From NCBI GenBank assembly GCA_036785325.1, contig JAXIVH010000001.1:21969455-22033454 (forward strand): DNA of 64,000 nucleotides, written 5' to 3'. Positions 34,896 through 46,757 of this stretch are shown in pieces (within the stretch, counting starts at the first letter, position 1; every line of letters begins with the position of its first letter). The notes below the pieces were generated by a model that saw nothing but the letters and a program-made list of their open reading frames with translations, was not told where the DNA came from and did no database searches. Source of the DNA: Urophycis tenuis. Lineage: Eukaryota; Chordata; Actinopteri; Gadiformes; Phycidae. A program made the translations under genes and the position numbers.

Positions 34896-37692
34896 CCAAG
34901 GGAGGCCCCCCCGAGAGTGATCAATTCTCAAGGTGTGTCGTTTCCGAAATGGAATTGGTATTGGGTTTAAACTTTTTTAGGAGTGATCATTTGTTGAGGT
35001 AACGTCGAGGTAAGTAAAGGTAAGTAAAACACTTTTTAGGATACATTGTTTTGGTTATGGAGAGGAGGGGGCACATACTTACCCCCTGACCAGCACAAAC
35101 CAGTTGTTAACACCGCTAGGTAGCCCTGGTTTGGCCAATCAGGGCCGGAGCTTGGTTCTTGTCCTCTGTTGGGTCCAGATGAACTAGCAGAAAACTGGGG
35201 TCACGAAGGACCGAGGCCAGCCGTGACAAAGCACTGCCTCCACGGTCCCCCAATGCAGCTATCCTCAGCGATGGGTGTCCAGACCTAGGAAAGACCAAGA
35301 CCAGCCCCGACCAGCGGTGCCTTCCCAGTCGGTCCCAGGGTAGGAAAGGCCAAGGCCAGCCGCGACTAAGCACTGCCTCCCTGGCCCCTCCAGGACCCCA
35401 TGCCGAACAGCCTGTTGATAACAATTCCTGTGCCCCATACACCGCGCGACTACAGAGATTGTGTAGGAAGTTGACCTTAGAGAAGACTCAATGGCTTACT
35501 TTCCTCACCCAAAACAACAATTTCTTGGGGTAGTCTATTCTCGCCGTAGGTACTTCGGTAATGGGTTTTTTTTGTGAAAAGTTTTCCGGATGAAATGCAT
35601 GCTGGGTAATTGTCTTCTTCCTCCAATATGTCAAGTGTAGGTTAAGGTTAGGGTAGATTTAGGGGTAGAGTTAGCAGTTAACCTTAACGTTAGGTTTGAA
35701 GTAAATGGGAGGGGTTGCGGTTAGGGTTAAGGTTAGGGCTGAGGTTAGGGTTAGGTATAAGGTTACGGTTAAGGGTTAAGGTTAGGGCTGAGGTTAGGGT
35801 TACGGTTAGGGCTAAGGTTAGGGCTAAGGTTAGAGTAAGGGTTAGGGTTAGCGTTACGGTTAGGGTAAGGTTAGGGTTAGGGTTAGAGGTTAGGGGTTAG
35901 GGGTTAGGGTTAAGATGAGGGCTGAGGTTAGGGTTAAGGTTAGGGCTGAGGTTAGGGTTAGGTTTAAGGTTAGGGATAAGGTTAGGGTTGGCATTACGGC
36001 TGAGATTGGGGTTAAGGTTAGGGTTGAGGTTAGGGTTAGTGTTATGGATAAGGTTAGGTTAAGTGTTAGGGCCAAGGTTAGGGTTAAGGTTATGGTTAAG
36101 ATTAGGGTTAGGGCTAGAATTAGGGTTAGGGCTAAGGTTAGGGTTAGGGTTATGGCTGAGGTTAGGGTTAAGGTTAGGTTTGAGGTTAGGGTTAGTGTTA
36201 AGGTTAGGGCCAAGGTTAGGGTTAGGGTTAAGGTTAGGGTTAGGGCTAAGGTTAGGGTTAGGGTTATGGTTGAGGCTAGGGTTAGGGCTCAAGTTAGGGC
36301 AAAGGTTAGAGTTAGGCTTAGCGTTAGAGTTAGGGTAGGGTTAGTGTTGGAGGTTAGGGTAGGCTTAGGGTTAGAGTTAGAGTAGGGGTTAGGGTTAGAG
36401 TTAGAGTAGGGGTTAGGGTTAGTGTTAAGGCTAAGGTTAGGGGTTGAGGTTAGTGTTAAGATTAGGGCCAAGGTAAGGGTTAGTGTTAGGGTTGAGTTAG
36501 GGTTAGGGCTAAGGTTAGGCCTATGGTTAGGGTTGGGGTTGAGGTTATCCCTAGGGTTAGAGTTAGAGCTAGAGATTGAGGAAGGTAGAGTCAAGGTGAG
36601 ACAGTCTGTACGGACTGAACTCACCCCCGCCGGATCGGGCTAGTACACTCTATCTCCGCCAACTCCCTCATTTCCATGAGGGAAGACAGGGGAGAAGAGA
36701 TGGGAGGAGTATATATATTTAATATATTTTTTTTTAGTAAATAAATACATCGAGAGACTCACTGCTGGAGTGGGTTTTAATCTTTGTATTTAAGGTTGTT
36801 CCTCCTCTTTTGATTCCTCGCTGGTGGTGCGTCGTCTCCACCTAGTGGTCGTTTTGTGAAGAAGAGTTATAGAAATAGAAATAGAAATACTCTATTGTTC
36901 CCAGGTTGGGAAATTGCATTAATAGGTAAGTAATAATAATAATAACAATAATAATAATAATAGGTAATTGCAATAGTTGGTAAGGTAATCTATATTTAAT
37001 TTATTTATTTATATTTGTATATTTATTTAGTCTATTTATTTATTCATTTTTGTTTATTTATTTATTTAGATAAAGAGGATCACAGCTGGAGTGAGTTTTT
37101 AGTCTTTGTGTTAAAGGCTGGTTGCCTTCTTTTGATTCTTCAGTGGTGGTCCATCGCCTCCATCTAGTGGTCGTTTTGTGAATAACAGTTGGTAAGGTAA
37201 TATAAATGGGTTGTGTAGAGAGCCCGTTCTTTCGATGGCCCTGGCTCGGTTAGGTTCGTTAGAGTTATCTCGATGACCCCCCCCACCTCATCCAACGACT
37301 CGGTAGTTGAATAGGGGATCAAAGGCAGTTGCACTCGCCAATATCTAGTCATCCGCAGCTCTCTTTTCCCATATTACCAAGAATGAAGTAAAACGAAATG
37401 GTTATCTGTCTTGTTGTGATATAACCGCTGATTTGGAGATATAGACTTGTTTTTCCTTTTCCCAAAGGTTTTCTTTGTTCCAAGATGGAGGTCAATCTAG
37501 TTTGATTGAAGGTACTTCCAATGCATTGGTATATTTACTTATTTGAATAAAGACGAGTCACAGCTGGAGTGAGACTTTTCTTTTCCATTTCTATTTTAGT
37601 ATAAACGTGCTATCGAAATATTAGGACACGTCATCAGTAGTGGACCCTGGGATCATAGGGTGTTTCTGGCCATTGTCACTATACACCCTCAC
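34896..37692. repeat. array unit U13 (L, 2,797 bp)
   Basis: Open frame 35116-35442; L block 36538-37252 with an AAC-interrupted AAT tract. It shares GGGCTCAAGTTAGGG, GGCTTAGCG, an 8-T run and TATTTAAGGTTG with U14. Confidence 0.95.
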
Positions 37693-40476
37693 CCAAGGGA
37701 GGCCCCCCCGAGAGTGATCAATTCTCAAGGTGTGTCGTTTCCGAAATGGAATTGGTATTGGGTTTAAGCTTTTTTAGGAGTGATCATTTGTTGAGGTAAC
37801 GTCGAGGTAAGTAAAGGTAAGTAAAACACTTTTTAGGATACATTGTTTTGGTTATGGAGAGGAGGGGGCACATACTTACCCCCTGACCAGCACAAACCAG
37901 TTGTTAACACCGCTAGGTAGCCCTGGTTTGGCCAATCAGGGCCGGAGCTTGGTTCTTGTCCTCTGTTGGGTCCAGATGAACTAGCAGAAAACTGGGGTCA
38001 CGAAGGACCGAGGCCAGCCGTGACAAAGCACTGCCTCCACGGTCCCCCAATGCAGCTATCCTCAGCGATGGGTGTCCAGACCTAGGAAAGACCAAGACCA
38101 GCCCCGACCAGCGGTGCCTTCCCAGTCGGTCCCAGGGTAGGAAAGGCCAAGGCCAGCCGCGACTAAGCACTGCCTCCCTGGCCCCTCCAGGACCCCATGC
38201 CGAACAGCCTGTTGATAACAATTCCTGTGCCCCATACACCGCGCGACTACAGAGATTGTGTAGGAAGTTGACCTTAGAGAAGACTCAATGGCTTACTTTC
38301 CTCACCCAAAACAACAATTTCTTGGGGTAGTCTATTCTCGCCGTAGGTACTTCGGTAATGGGTTTTTTTTGTGAAAAGTTTTCCGGATGAAATGCATGCT
38401 GGGTAATTGTCTTCTTCCTCCAATATGTCAAGTGTAGGTTAAGGTTAGGGTAGATTTAGGGGTAGAGTTAGCAGTTAACCTTAACGTTAGGTTTGAAGTA
38501 AATGGGAGGGGTTGCGGTTAGGGTTAAGGTTAGGGCTGAGGTTAGGGTTAGGTATAAGGTTACGGTTAAGGGTTAAGGTTAGGGCTGAGGTTAGGGTTAC
38601 GGTTAGGGCTAAGGTTAGGGCTAAGGTTAGAGTAAGGGTTAGGGTTAGCGTTACGGTTAGGGTAAGGTTAGGGTTAGGGTTAGAGGTTAGGGGTTAGGGG
38701 TTAGGGTTAAGATGAGGGCTGAGGTTAGGGTTAAGGTTAGGGCTGAGGTTAGGGTTAGGTTTAAGGTTAGGGATAAGGTTAGGGTTGGGGTTACGGCTGA
38801 GATTGGGGTTAAGGTTAGGGTTGAGGTTAGGGTTAGTGTTATGGATAAGGTTAGGTTAAATGTTAGGGCCAAGGTTAGGGTTAAGGTTATGGTTAAGATT
38901 AGGGTTAGGGCTAGAATTAGGGTTAGGGCTAAGGTTAGGGTTAGGGTTATGGCTGAGGTTAGGGTTAAGGTTAGGTTTGAGGTTAGGGTTAGTGTTAAGG
39001 TTAGGGCCAAGGTTAGGGTTAGGGTTAAGGTTAGGGTTAGGGCTAAGGTTAGGGTTAGGGTTATGGTTGAGGCTAGGGTTAGGGCTCAAGTTAGGGCAAA
39101 GGTTAGAGTTAGGCTTAGCGTTAGAGTTAGGGTAGGGTTAGTGTTGGAGGTTAGGGTAGGCTTAGGGTTAGAGTTAGAGTAGGGGTTAGGGTTAGAGTTA
39201 GAGTAGGGGTTAGGGTTAGTGTTAAGGCTAAGGTTAGGGGTTGAGGTTAGTGTTAAGATTAGGGCCAAGGTAAGGGTTAGTGTTAGGGTTGAGTTAGGGT
39301 TAGGGCTAAGGTTAGGCCTATGGTTAGGGTTGGGGTTGAGGTTATCCCTAGGGTTAGAGTTAGAGCTAGAGATTGAGGAAGGTAGAGTCAAGGTGAGACA
39401 GTCTGTACGGACTGAACTCACCCCCGCCGGATCGGGCTAGTACACTCTATCTCCCCCAACTCCCTCATTTCCATGAGGGAAGACAGGGGAGAAGAGATGG
39501 GAGGAGTATATATATTTAATATATTTTTTTTTAGTAAATAAATACATCGAGAGACTCACCGCTGGAGTGGGTTTTAATCTTTGTATTTAAGGTTGTTCCT
39601 CCTCTTTTGATTCCTCGCTGGTGGTGCGTCGTCTCCACCTTGTGGTCGTTTTGTGAAGAAGAGTTATAGAAATAGAAATAGAAATACTCTATTGTTCCCA
39701 GGTTGGGAAATTGCATTAATAGGTAAGTAATAATAATAATAATAGGTAATTGCAATAGTTGGTAAGGTAATCTATATTTAATTTATTTATTTATATTTGT
39801 ATATTTATTTAGTCTATTTATTTATTCATTTTTGTTTATTTATGTATTTAGATAAAGAGGATCACAGCTGGAGTGAGTTTTTAGTCTTTGTGTCAAAGGC
39901 TGGTTGCCTTCTTTTGATTCTTCAGTGGTGGTCCATCGCCTCCATCTAGTGGTCGTTTTGTGAATAACAGTTGGTAAGGTCATATAAATGGGTTGTGTAG
40001 AGAGCCCGTTCTTTCGATGGCCCTGGCTCGGTTAGGTTCGTTAGAGTTATCTCGATGACCCCCCCCCCACCTCATCCAACGACTCGGTAGTTGAATAGGG
40101 GATCAAAGGCAGTTGCACTCGCCAATATCTAGTCATCCGCAGCTCTCTTTTCCCATATTACCAAGAATGAAGTAAAACGAAATGGTTATCTGTCTTGTTG
40201 TGATATAACCGCTGATTTGGAGATATAGACTTGTTTTTCCTTTTCCCAAAGGTTTTCTTTGTTCCAAGATGGAGGTCAATCTAGTTTGATTGAAGGTACT
40301 TCCAATGCATTGGTATATTTACTTATTTGAATAAAGACGAGTCACAGCTGGAGTGAGACTTTTCTTTTCCATTTCTATTTTAGTATAAACGTGCTATCGA
40401 AATATTAGGACACGTCATCAGTAGTGGACCCTGGGATCATAGGGTGTTTCTGGCCATTGTCACTATACACCCTCAC
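37693..40476. repeat. array unit U14 (L, 2,784 bp)
   Basis: Open frame 37913-38239; L block 39335-40034. Sister of U13; the shorter AAT tract explains most of the length difference. R1 has CACCTTGTGG instead of CACCTAGTGG near 39638, weakening its CTCF-like core. Confidence 0.95.
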
Positions 40477-42634
40477 CCAAGGGAGGCCCCCCCGAGAGTG
40501 ATCAATTCTCAAGGTGTGTCGTTTCCGAAATGGAATTGGTATTGGGTTTAAGCTTTTTTAGGAGTGATCATTTGTTGAGGTAACGTCGAGGTAAGTAAAG
40601 GTAAGTAAAACACTTTTTAGGATACATTGTTTTGGTTATGGAGAGGAGGGGGCACATACTTACCCCCTGACCAGCACAAACCAGTTGTTAACACCGCTAG
40701 GTAGCCCTGGTTTGGCCAATCAGGGCCGGAGCTTGGTTCTTGTCCTCTGTTGGGTCCAGATGAACTAGCAGAAAACTGGGGTCACGAAGGACCGAGGCCA
40801 GCCGTGACAAAGCACTGCCTCCACGGTCCCCCAATGCAGCTATCCTCAGCGATGGGTGTCCAGACCTAGGAAAGACCAAGACCAGCCCCGACCAGCGGTG
40901 CCTTCCCAGTCGGTCCCAGGGTAGGAAAGGCCAAGGCCAGCCGCGACTAAGCACTGCCTCCCTGGCCCCTCCAGGACCCCATGCCGAACAGCCTGTTAAT
41001 AACAATTCCTGTGCCCCATACACCGCGCGACTACAGAGATTGTGTAGGGAGTTGACCTTAGAGAAGACTCAATGGCTTACTTTCCTCACCCAAAACAACA
41101 ATTTCTTGGGGTAGTCTATTCTCGCCGTAGGTACTTCGGTAATGGGTTTTTTTGTGAAAAGTTTTCCGGATGAAATGCATGCTGGGTAATTGTCTTCTTC
41201 CTCCAATATGTCAAGTGTAGGTTAAGGTTAGGGTAGATTTAGGGGTAGAGTTAGCAGTTAACCTTAACGTTAGGTTTGAAGTAAATGGGAGGGGTTGCGG
41301 TTAGGGTTAAGGTTAGGGCTGAGGTTAGGGTTAGGTATAAGGTTACGGTTTAGGGTTAAGGTTAGGGTTAAGGTTAGGGTTACGGTTAGGGCTAAGGTTA
41401 GAGTAAGGGTTAGGGTTAGCGTTACAGTTAGGGTAAGGTTAGGGTTAGGGTTAGAGGTTAGGGGTAAGGGGTTAGGGTTAAGATGAGGGCTAAGGTTAGG
41501 GCTAAGGTTAGAGTAAGGGTTAAGGTTAGCGTTACGGTTAGGGTAAGGTTAGGGTTAGGGTTAGAGGTTAGGGGTTAGGGTTAAGATGAGGGCTGAGGTT
41601 AGGGTTAAGGTTAGGGCTGAGGTTAGGGTTAGGTTTAAGGTTAGGGATAAGGTTAGGGTTGGGGTTACGGCTGAGATTGGGGTTAAGGTTAGGGTTGAGG
41701 TTAGGGTTAGTGTTATGGATAAGGTTAGGTTAAGTGTTAGGGCCAAGGTTAGGGTTAAGGTTATGGTTAAGATTAGGGTTAGGGCTAGAATTAGGGTTAG
41801 GGCTAAGGTTAGGGTTAGGGTTATGGCTGAGGTTAGGGTTAAGGTTAGGTTTGAGGTTAGTGTTAAGGTTAGGGCCAAGGTTAGGGTTAGGGTTAAGGTT
41901 AGGGTTAGGGCTAAGGTTAGGGTTAGGGTTATGGCTGAGGCTAGGGTTAGGGCTAAAGTTAGGGCAAAGGTTAGAGTTAGGGTTAGCGTTAGAGTTAGGG
42001 TAGGGTTAGTGTTGGAGGTTAGGGTAGGCTTAGAGTTAGAGTAGGGGTTAGGGTTAGAGTTAGAGTAGGGGTTAGGGTTAGTGTTAAGGCTAAGGTTAGG
42101 GGTTGAGGTTAGTGTTAAGATTAGGGCCAAGGTAAGGGTTAGTGTTAGGGTTGAGTTAGGGTTAGGGCTAAGGTTAGGCCTATGGTTAGGGTTGGGTTCG
42201 TTAGAGTTATCTCGATGACCCCCCCCACCTCATCCAACGACTCGGTAGTTGAATAGGGGATCAAAGGCAGTTGCACTCGCCAATATCTAGTCATCCGCAG
42301 CTCTCTTTTCCCATATTACCAAGAATGAAGTAAAACGAAATGGTTATCTGTCTTGTTGTGATATAACCGCTGATTTGGAGATATAGACTTGTTTTTCCTT
42401 TTCCCAAAGGTTTTCTTTGTTCCAAGATGGAGGTCAATCTAGTTTGATTGAAGGTACTTCCAATGCATTGGTATATTTACTTATTTGAATAAAGACGAGT
42501 CACAGCTGGAGTGAGACTTTTCTTTTCCATTTCTATTTTAGTATAAACGTGCTATCGAAATATTAGGACACGTCATCAGTAGTGGACCCTGGGATCATAG
42601 GGTGTTTCTGGCCATTGTCACTATACACCCTCAC
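40477..42634. repeat. array unit U15 (S, 2,158 bp, chimeric)
   Basis: Open frame 40697-41023. The telomere-like block carries a direct duplication of 110-bp period (41401-41510 and 41511-41620). The first copy has subtype B variants (GCGTTACAGTTAGGG, GGGGTAAGGGG) and the second subtype C variants (GGTTAAGGTTAGCG, GCGTTACGG), so the unit is a B/C fusion. Confidence 0.93.
41401..41620. repeat. 110-bp direct duplication at the U15 B/C junction
   Basis: GAGTAAGGGTTA recurs at 41401 and 41511. The extra 110 bp less a missing 12-bp GCTAAGGTTAGG unit gives exactly the 98-bp excess over a 2,060-bp S unit. Confidence 0.85.
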
Positions 42635-45348
42635 CCAAGGGAGGCCCCCCCGAGAGTGATCAATTCTCAAGGTGTGTCGTTTCCGAAATGGAATTGGTAT
42701 TGGGTTTAAACTTTTTTAGGAGTGATCATTTGTTGAGGTAACGTCGAGGTAAGTAAAGGTAAGTAAAACACTTTTTAGGATACATTGTTTTGGTTATGGA
42801 GAGGAGGGGGCACATACTTACCCCCTGACCAGCACAAACCAGTTGTTAACACCGCTAGGTAGCCCTGGTTTGGCCAATCAGGGCCGGAGCTTGGTTCTTG
42901 TCCTCTGTTGGGTCCAGATGAACTAGCAGAAAACTGGGGTCACGAAGGACCGAGGCCAGCCGTGACAAAGCACTGCCTCCACGGTCCCCCAATGCAGCTA
43001 TCCTCAGCGATGGGTGTCCAGACCTAGGAAAGACCAAGACCAGCCCCGACCAGCGGTGCCTTCCCAGTCGGTCCCAGGGTAGGAAAGGCCAAGGCCAGCC
43101 GCGACTAAGCACTGCCTCCCTGGCCCCTCCAGGACCCCATGCCGAACAGCCTGTTAATAACAATTCCTGTGCCCCATACACCGCGCGACTACAGCGATTG
43201 TGTAGGGAGTTGACCTTAGAGAAGACTCAATGGCTTACTTTCCTCACCCAAAACAACAATTTCTTGGGGTAGTCTATTCTCGCCGTAGGTACTTCGGTAA
43301 TGGGTTTTTTTGTGAAAAGTTTTCCGGATGAAATGCATGCTGGGTAATTGTCTTCTTCCTCCAATATGTCAAGTGTAGGTTAAGGTTAGGGGTAGAGTTA
43401 GCAGTTAACCTTAACGTTAGGTTTGAAGTAAATGGGAGGGGTTGCGGTTAGGGTTAAGGTTAGGGCTGAGGTTAGGGTTAGGTATAAGGTTACGGTTTAG
43501 GGTTAAGGTTAGGGTTAAGGTTAGGGTTACGGTTAGGGCTAAGGTTAGGGTTAGGGTTAGAGGTTAGGGGTTAGGGGTTAGGGTTAAGATGAGGGCTGAG
43601 GTTAGGGTTAAGGTTAGGGCTGAGGTTAGGGTTAGGTTTAAGGTTAGGGATAAGGTTAGGGTTGGGGTTACGGCTGAGATTGGGGTTAAGGTTAGGGTTG
43701 AGGTTAGGGTTAGTGTTATGGATAAGGTTAGGTTAAGTGTTAGGGCCAAGGTTAGGGTTAAGGTTATGGTTAAGATTAGGGTTAGGGCTAGAATTAGGGT
43801 TAGGGCTAAGGTTAGGGTTAGGGTTATGGCTGAGGTTAGGGTTAAGGTTAGGTTTGAGGTTAGTGTTAAGGTTAGGGCCAAGGTTAGGGTTAGGGTTAAG
43901 GTTAGGATTAGGGCTAAGGTTAGGGTTAGGGTTATGGCTGAGGCTAAGGTTAGGGCTAAAGTTAGGGCAAAGATTAGAGTTAGGGTTAGCGTTAGAGTTA
44001 GGGTAGGGTTAGTGTTGGAGGTTAGGGTAGGCTTAGAGTTAGAGTAGGGGTTAGGGTTAGAGTTAGAGTAGGGGTTAGGGTTAGTGTTAAGGCTAAGGTT
44101 AGGGGTTGAGGTTAGTGTTAAGATTAGGGCCAAGGTAAGGGTTAGTGTTAGGGTTGAGTTAGGGTTAGGGCTAAGGTTAGGCCTATGGTTAGGGTTGGGG
44201 TTGAGGTTATCCCTAGGGTTAGAGTTAGAGCTAGAGATTGAGGAAGGTAGAGTCAAGGTGAGACAGTCTGTACGGACTGAACTCACCCCCGCCGGATCGG
44301 GCTAGTACACTCTATCTCCCCCAACTCCCTCATTTCCATGAGGGAAGACAGGGGAGAAGAGATGGGAGGAGTATATATATTTAATATATTTTTTTTTAGT
44401 AAATAAATACATCGAGAGACTCACAGCTGGAGTGGGTTTTAATCTTTGTATTCAAGGTTGTTCCTCCTCTTTTGATTCCTCGCTGGTGGTGCGTCGTCTC
44501 CACCTAGTGGTCGTTTTGTGAAGAAGAGTTATAGAAATAGAAATAGAAATACTCTATTGTTCCCAGGTTGGGAAATTGCATTAATAGGTAAGTAATAATA
44601 ATAATAACAATAATAATAGGTAATTGCAATAGTTGGTAAGGTAATCTATATTTAATTTATTTATTTATATTTGTATATTTATTTAGTCTATTTATTTATT
44701 CATTTTTGTTTATTTATTTATTTAGATAAAGAGGATCACAGCTGGAGTGAGTTTTTAGTCTTTGTGTTAAAGGCTGGTTGCCTTCTTTTGATTCTTCAGT
44801 GGTAGTCCATCGCCTCCATCTAGTGGTCGTTTTGTGAATAACAGTTGGTAAGGTAATATAAATGGGTTGTGTAGAGAGCCCGTTCTTTCGATGGCCCTGG
44901 CTCGGTTAGGTTCGTTAGAGTTATCTCGATGACCCCCCCCACCTCATCCAACGACTCGGTAGTTGAATAGGGGATCAAAGGCAGTTGCACTCGCCAATAT
45001 CTAGTCATCCGCAGCTCTCTTTTCCCATATTACCAAGAATGAAGTAAAACGAAATGGTTATCTGTCTTGTTGTGATATAACCGCTGATTTGGAGATATAG
45101 ACTTGTTTTTCCTTTTCCCAAAGGTTTTCTTTGTTCCAAGATGAAGGTCAATCTAGTTTGATTGAAGGTACTTCCAATGCATTGGTATATTTACTTATTT
45201 GAATAAAGACGAGTCACAGCTGGAGTGAGACTTTTCTTTTCCATTTCTATTTTAGTATAAACGTGCTATCGAAATATTAGGACACGTCATCAGTAGTGGA
45301 CCCTGGGATCATAGGGTGTTTCTGGCCATTGTCACTATACACCCTCAC
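42635..45348. repeat. array unit U16 (L, 2,714 bp), ends at transposon insertion
   Basis: Open frame 42855-43181; L block 44200-44908. Subtype E, shared only with U20: loss of about 11 bp before GGGGTAGAGTTAGC and loss of the GCTAAGGTTAGAGTAAGGG segment. Its last 8 bases are the left target duplication. Confidence 0.95.
45341..45348. other. left 8-bp target-site duplication, copy 2
   Basis: ACCCTCAC, identical to the uninterrupted array at this point. It pairs with ACCCTCAA at 51552-51559. Confidence 0.88.
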
Positions 45349-45372
45349 CGGTGGCGCAAAAGTGGGGTATGC
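45349..45372 (+). repeat. left terminal inverted repeat
   Basis: CGGTGGCGCAAAAGTGGGG then TATGC. The minus-strand right end reads CAGGGGCGCAA and, after a 10-base insertion, GGGGGTATGC. Confidence 0.75.
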
Positions 45373-45379
45373 AGTATAT

Positions 45380-45401
45380 GCGGTGCATAAGGGCGCACCG
45401 C
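45380..45401. other. subterminal hairpin
   Basis: Perfect 7-bp inverted repeat GCGGTGC/GCACCGC with an 8-base loop, next to the left transposon end. It could be a transposase binding or regulatory site, by analogy with subterminal repeats of hAT elements. Confidence 0.5.
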
Positions 45402-45705
45402 TAGATGGGGCACCAAAACAAGGACCTGACAAAAAAAAAAAAATGTTCTTGCGCTTTTAAATCATGAGTCATGATGGCTATTCACTAAACATGTTTAAAA
45501 TGTAAGGCCTGGCCACTGATAAATGGTAAATAATCAGTCATGTTACTGCAGTGGGCGCCCTCGATATCCTTTACTTTCCACAGTGCTTGAAAACCCCAGT
45601 GGAGGGAAGAGGAGGAGGAGGTGGGGAGGGGGGCGTTGCTTAGCGTCAATTTTGTTGATACATTTGGCTATTAACGTGGTGATGCTTGTTTGAAGCGGTT
45701 TGAAG
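45402..45705 (+). promoter_or_regulatory. transposase 5' flank / likely promoter region
   Basis: About 300 bp between the left end and the start codon, with an A13 run and a GGA-rich purine stretch near 45600-45640. No TATA box is obvious. A promoter is expected here from position only. Confidence 0.35.
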
Positions 45706-45821
45706 ATGGAGAAGGCAAAAAAGTTGTCAGGCGCTCAATTTAGAAAGAGAAAGAAAGAAAAGGACATGGCGTCTGAGGGGATGCGTCAGAAAATGATTAA
45801 ATGGATGAAAGACAGCAACAG
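45706..45821 (+). other. transposase exon 1 (copy 2)
   Basis: 116 coding nt: 38 codons plus AG, then GTAACC. Phase 2, joining exon 2 to form an Arg codon. Lys/Arg-rich, likely nuclear localisation. Confidence 0.75.
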
Positions 45822-46690
45822 GTAACCTATAAACTAACTTACGATGGAAATAAATTACCACAGAAAACAAGACGTGCTGCTGCCTGCTGCTAGCTAACTT
45901 TGGCTATTTGGGTTAGGCAAATGAAATTGCATAGTGATTTCTTGTTGACTCATAAAGGCTACAGCGGACTATAGGCAATAATTTAGAAACCGTTTGTCAA
46001 ATAAATTGATATATGGTGCGTGCATCATGAAACATAACGATAACATCGGTCGGACCAGCACCATCATGTAATCACCGTTCCTCCTGGATAGCATGATGAC
46101 CCGCAGAAAGTCGGGTGAAAGTAGGCTATGGTATTGTGTTCACGGGGGAAGTAGCCTAAATTCGGTGGGCGTGTGTTAGGTCATGTCATGCAGACCATAG
46201 ACATCCTATTAGGTAGACGCAACATTGGCTGCTGCATAGACATCCTATTAGGTAGACGCAACATTGGCTGCTGCCAAACGAGAAATTCGGCCGCCATATT
46301 GGAGTGGGGATCAGGAGCCGGCGAGCAGCATTGACAGCAATAGTTGACAGGTAGCGTCTACAGAAGAAAACAAGGATTCCGGGCTGGTGTTCAGCGTATT
46401 CCTGCTCAAATGAGCGGAGCGTCGAAAATAGGAATCGGGGGATTACTTTTCACAAGTAAGATTTAACACTAACGCACTATTAGTTGTATTATATTACCAC
46501 AGAGTTGAGAAGGAGTACTGAAATCGTAGCCAGCTAGGCTAACAAACAAGAGTATGACCGTAATAGAATTGCTTGTCAATGAAATGAATGAAGTGAAGAA
46601 ATGACATACTTGAACAACATAAAGTTGAAATAGATGTTGAAGATAAAGATTGTAAAAGCCAACAGGGGTAAAAGTTAGGACCACAGTCCA

Positions 46691-46757
<67 letters not shown>

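Larger units (their letters stand above)
5143..45348. repeat. megasatellite array, units U1-U16
   Basis: Sixteen direct repeats lie head to tail with no spacer. I set the unit start at CCAAGGGAGG, the base after the transposon target site. Units are S (about 2.06 kb) or L (about 2.75-2.80 kb) and differ mainly by presence of a ~700-bp block. Identity between units is very high over non-telomeric parts. No unit carries a recognisable host gene. Confidence 0.97.

Noticed and set aside
5143..45348. Ribosomal DNA or histone-type tandem gene array
   Set aside because: No 18S, 5.8S, 28S, 5S or histone motifs are present in the unit.
5143..45348. CRISPR array
   Set aside because: The repeats are kilobase-scale or hexameric with no unique spacers, and the DNA is clearly eukaryotic.
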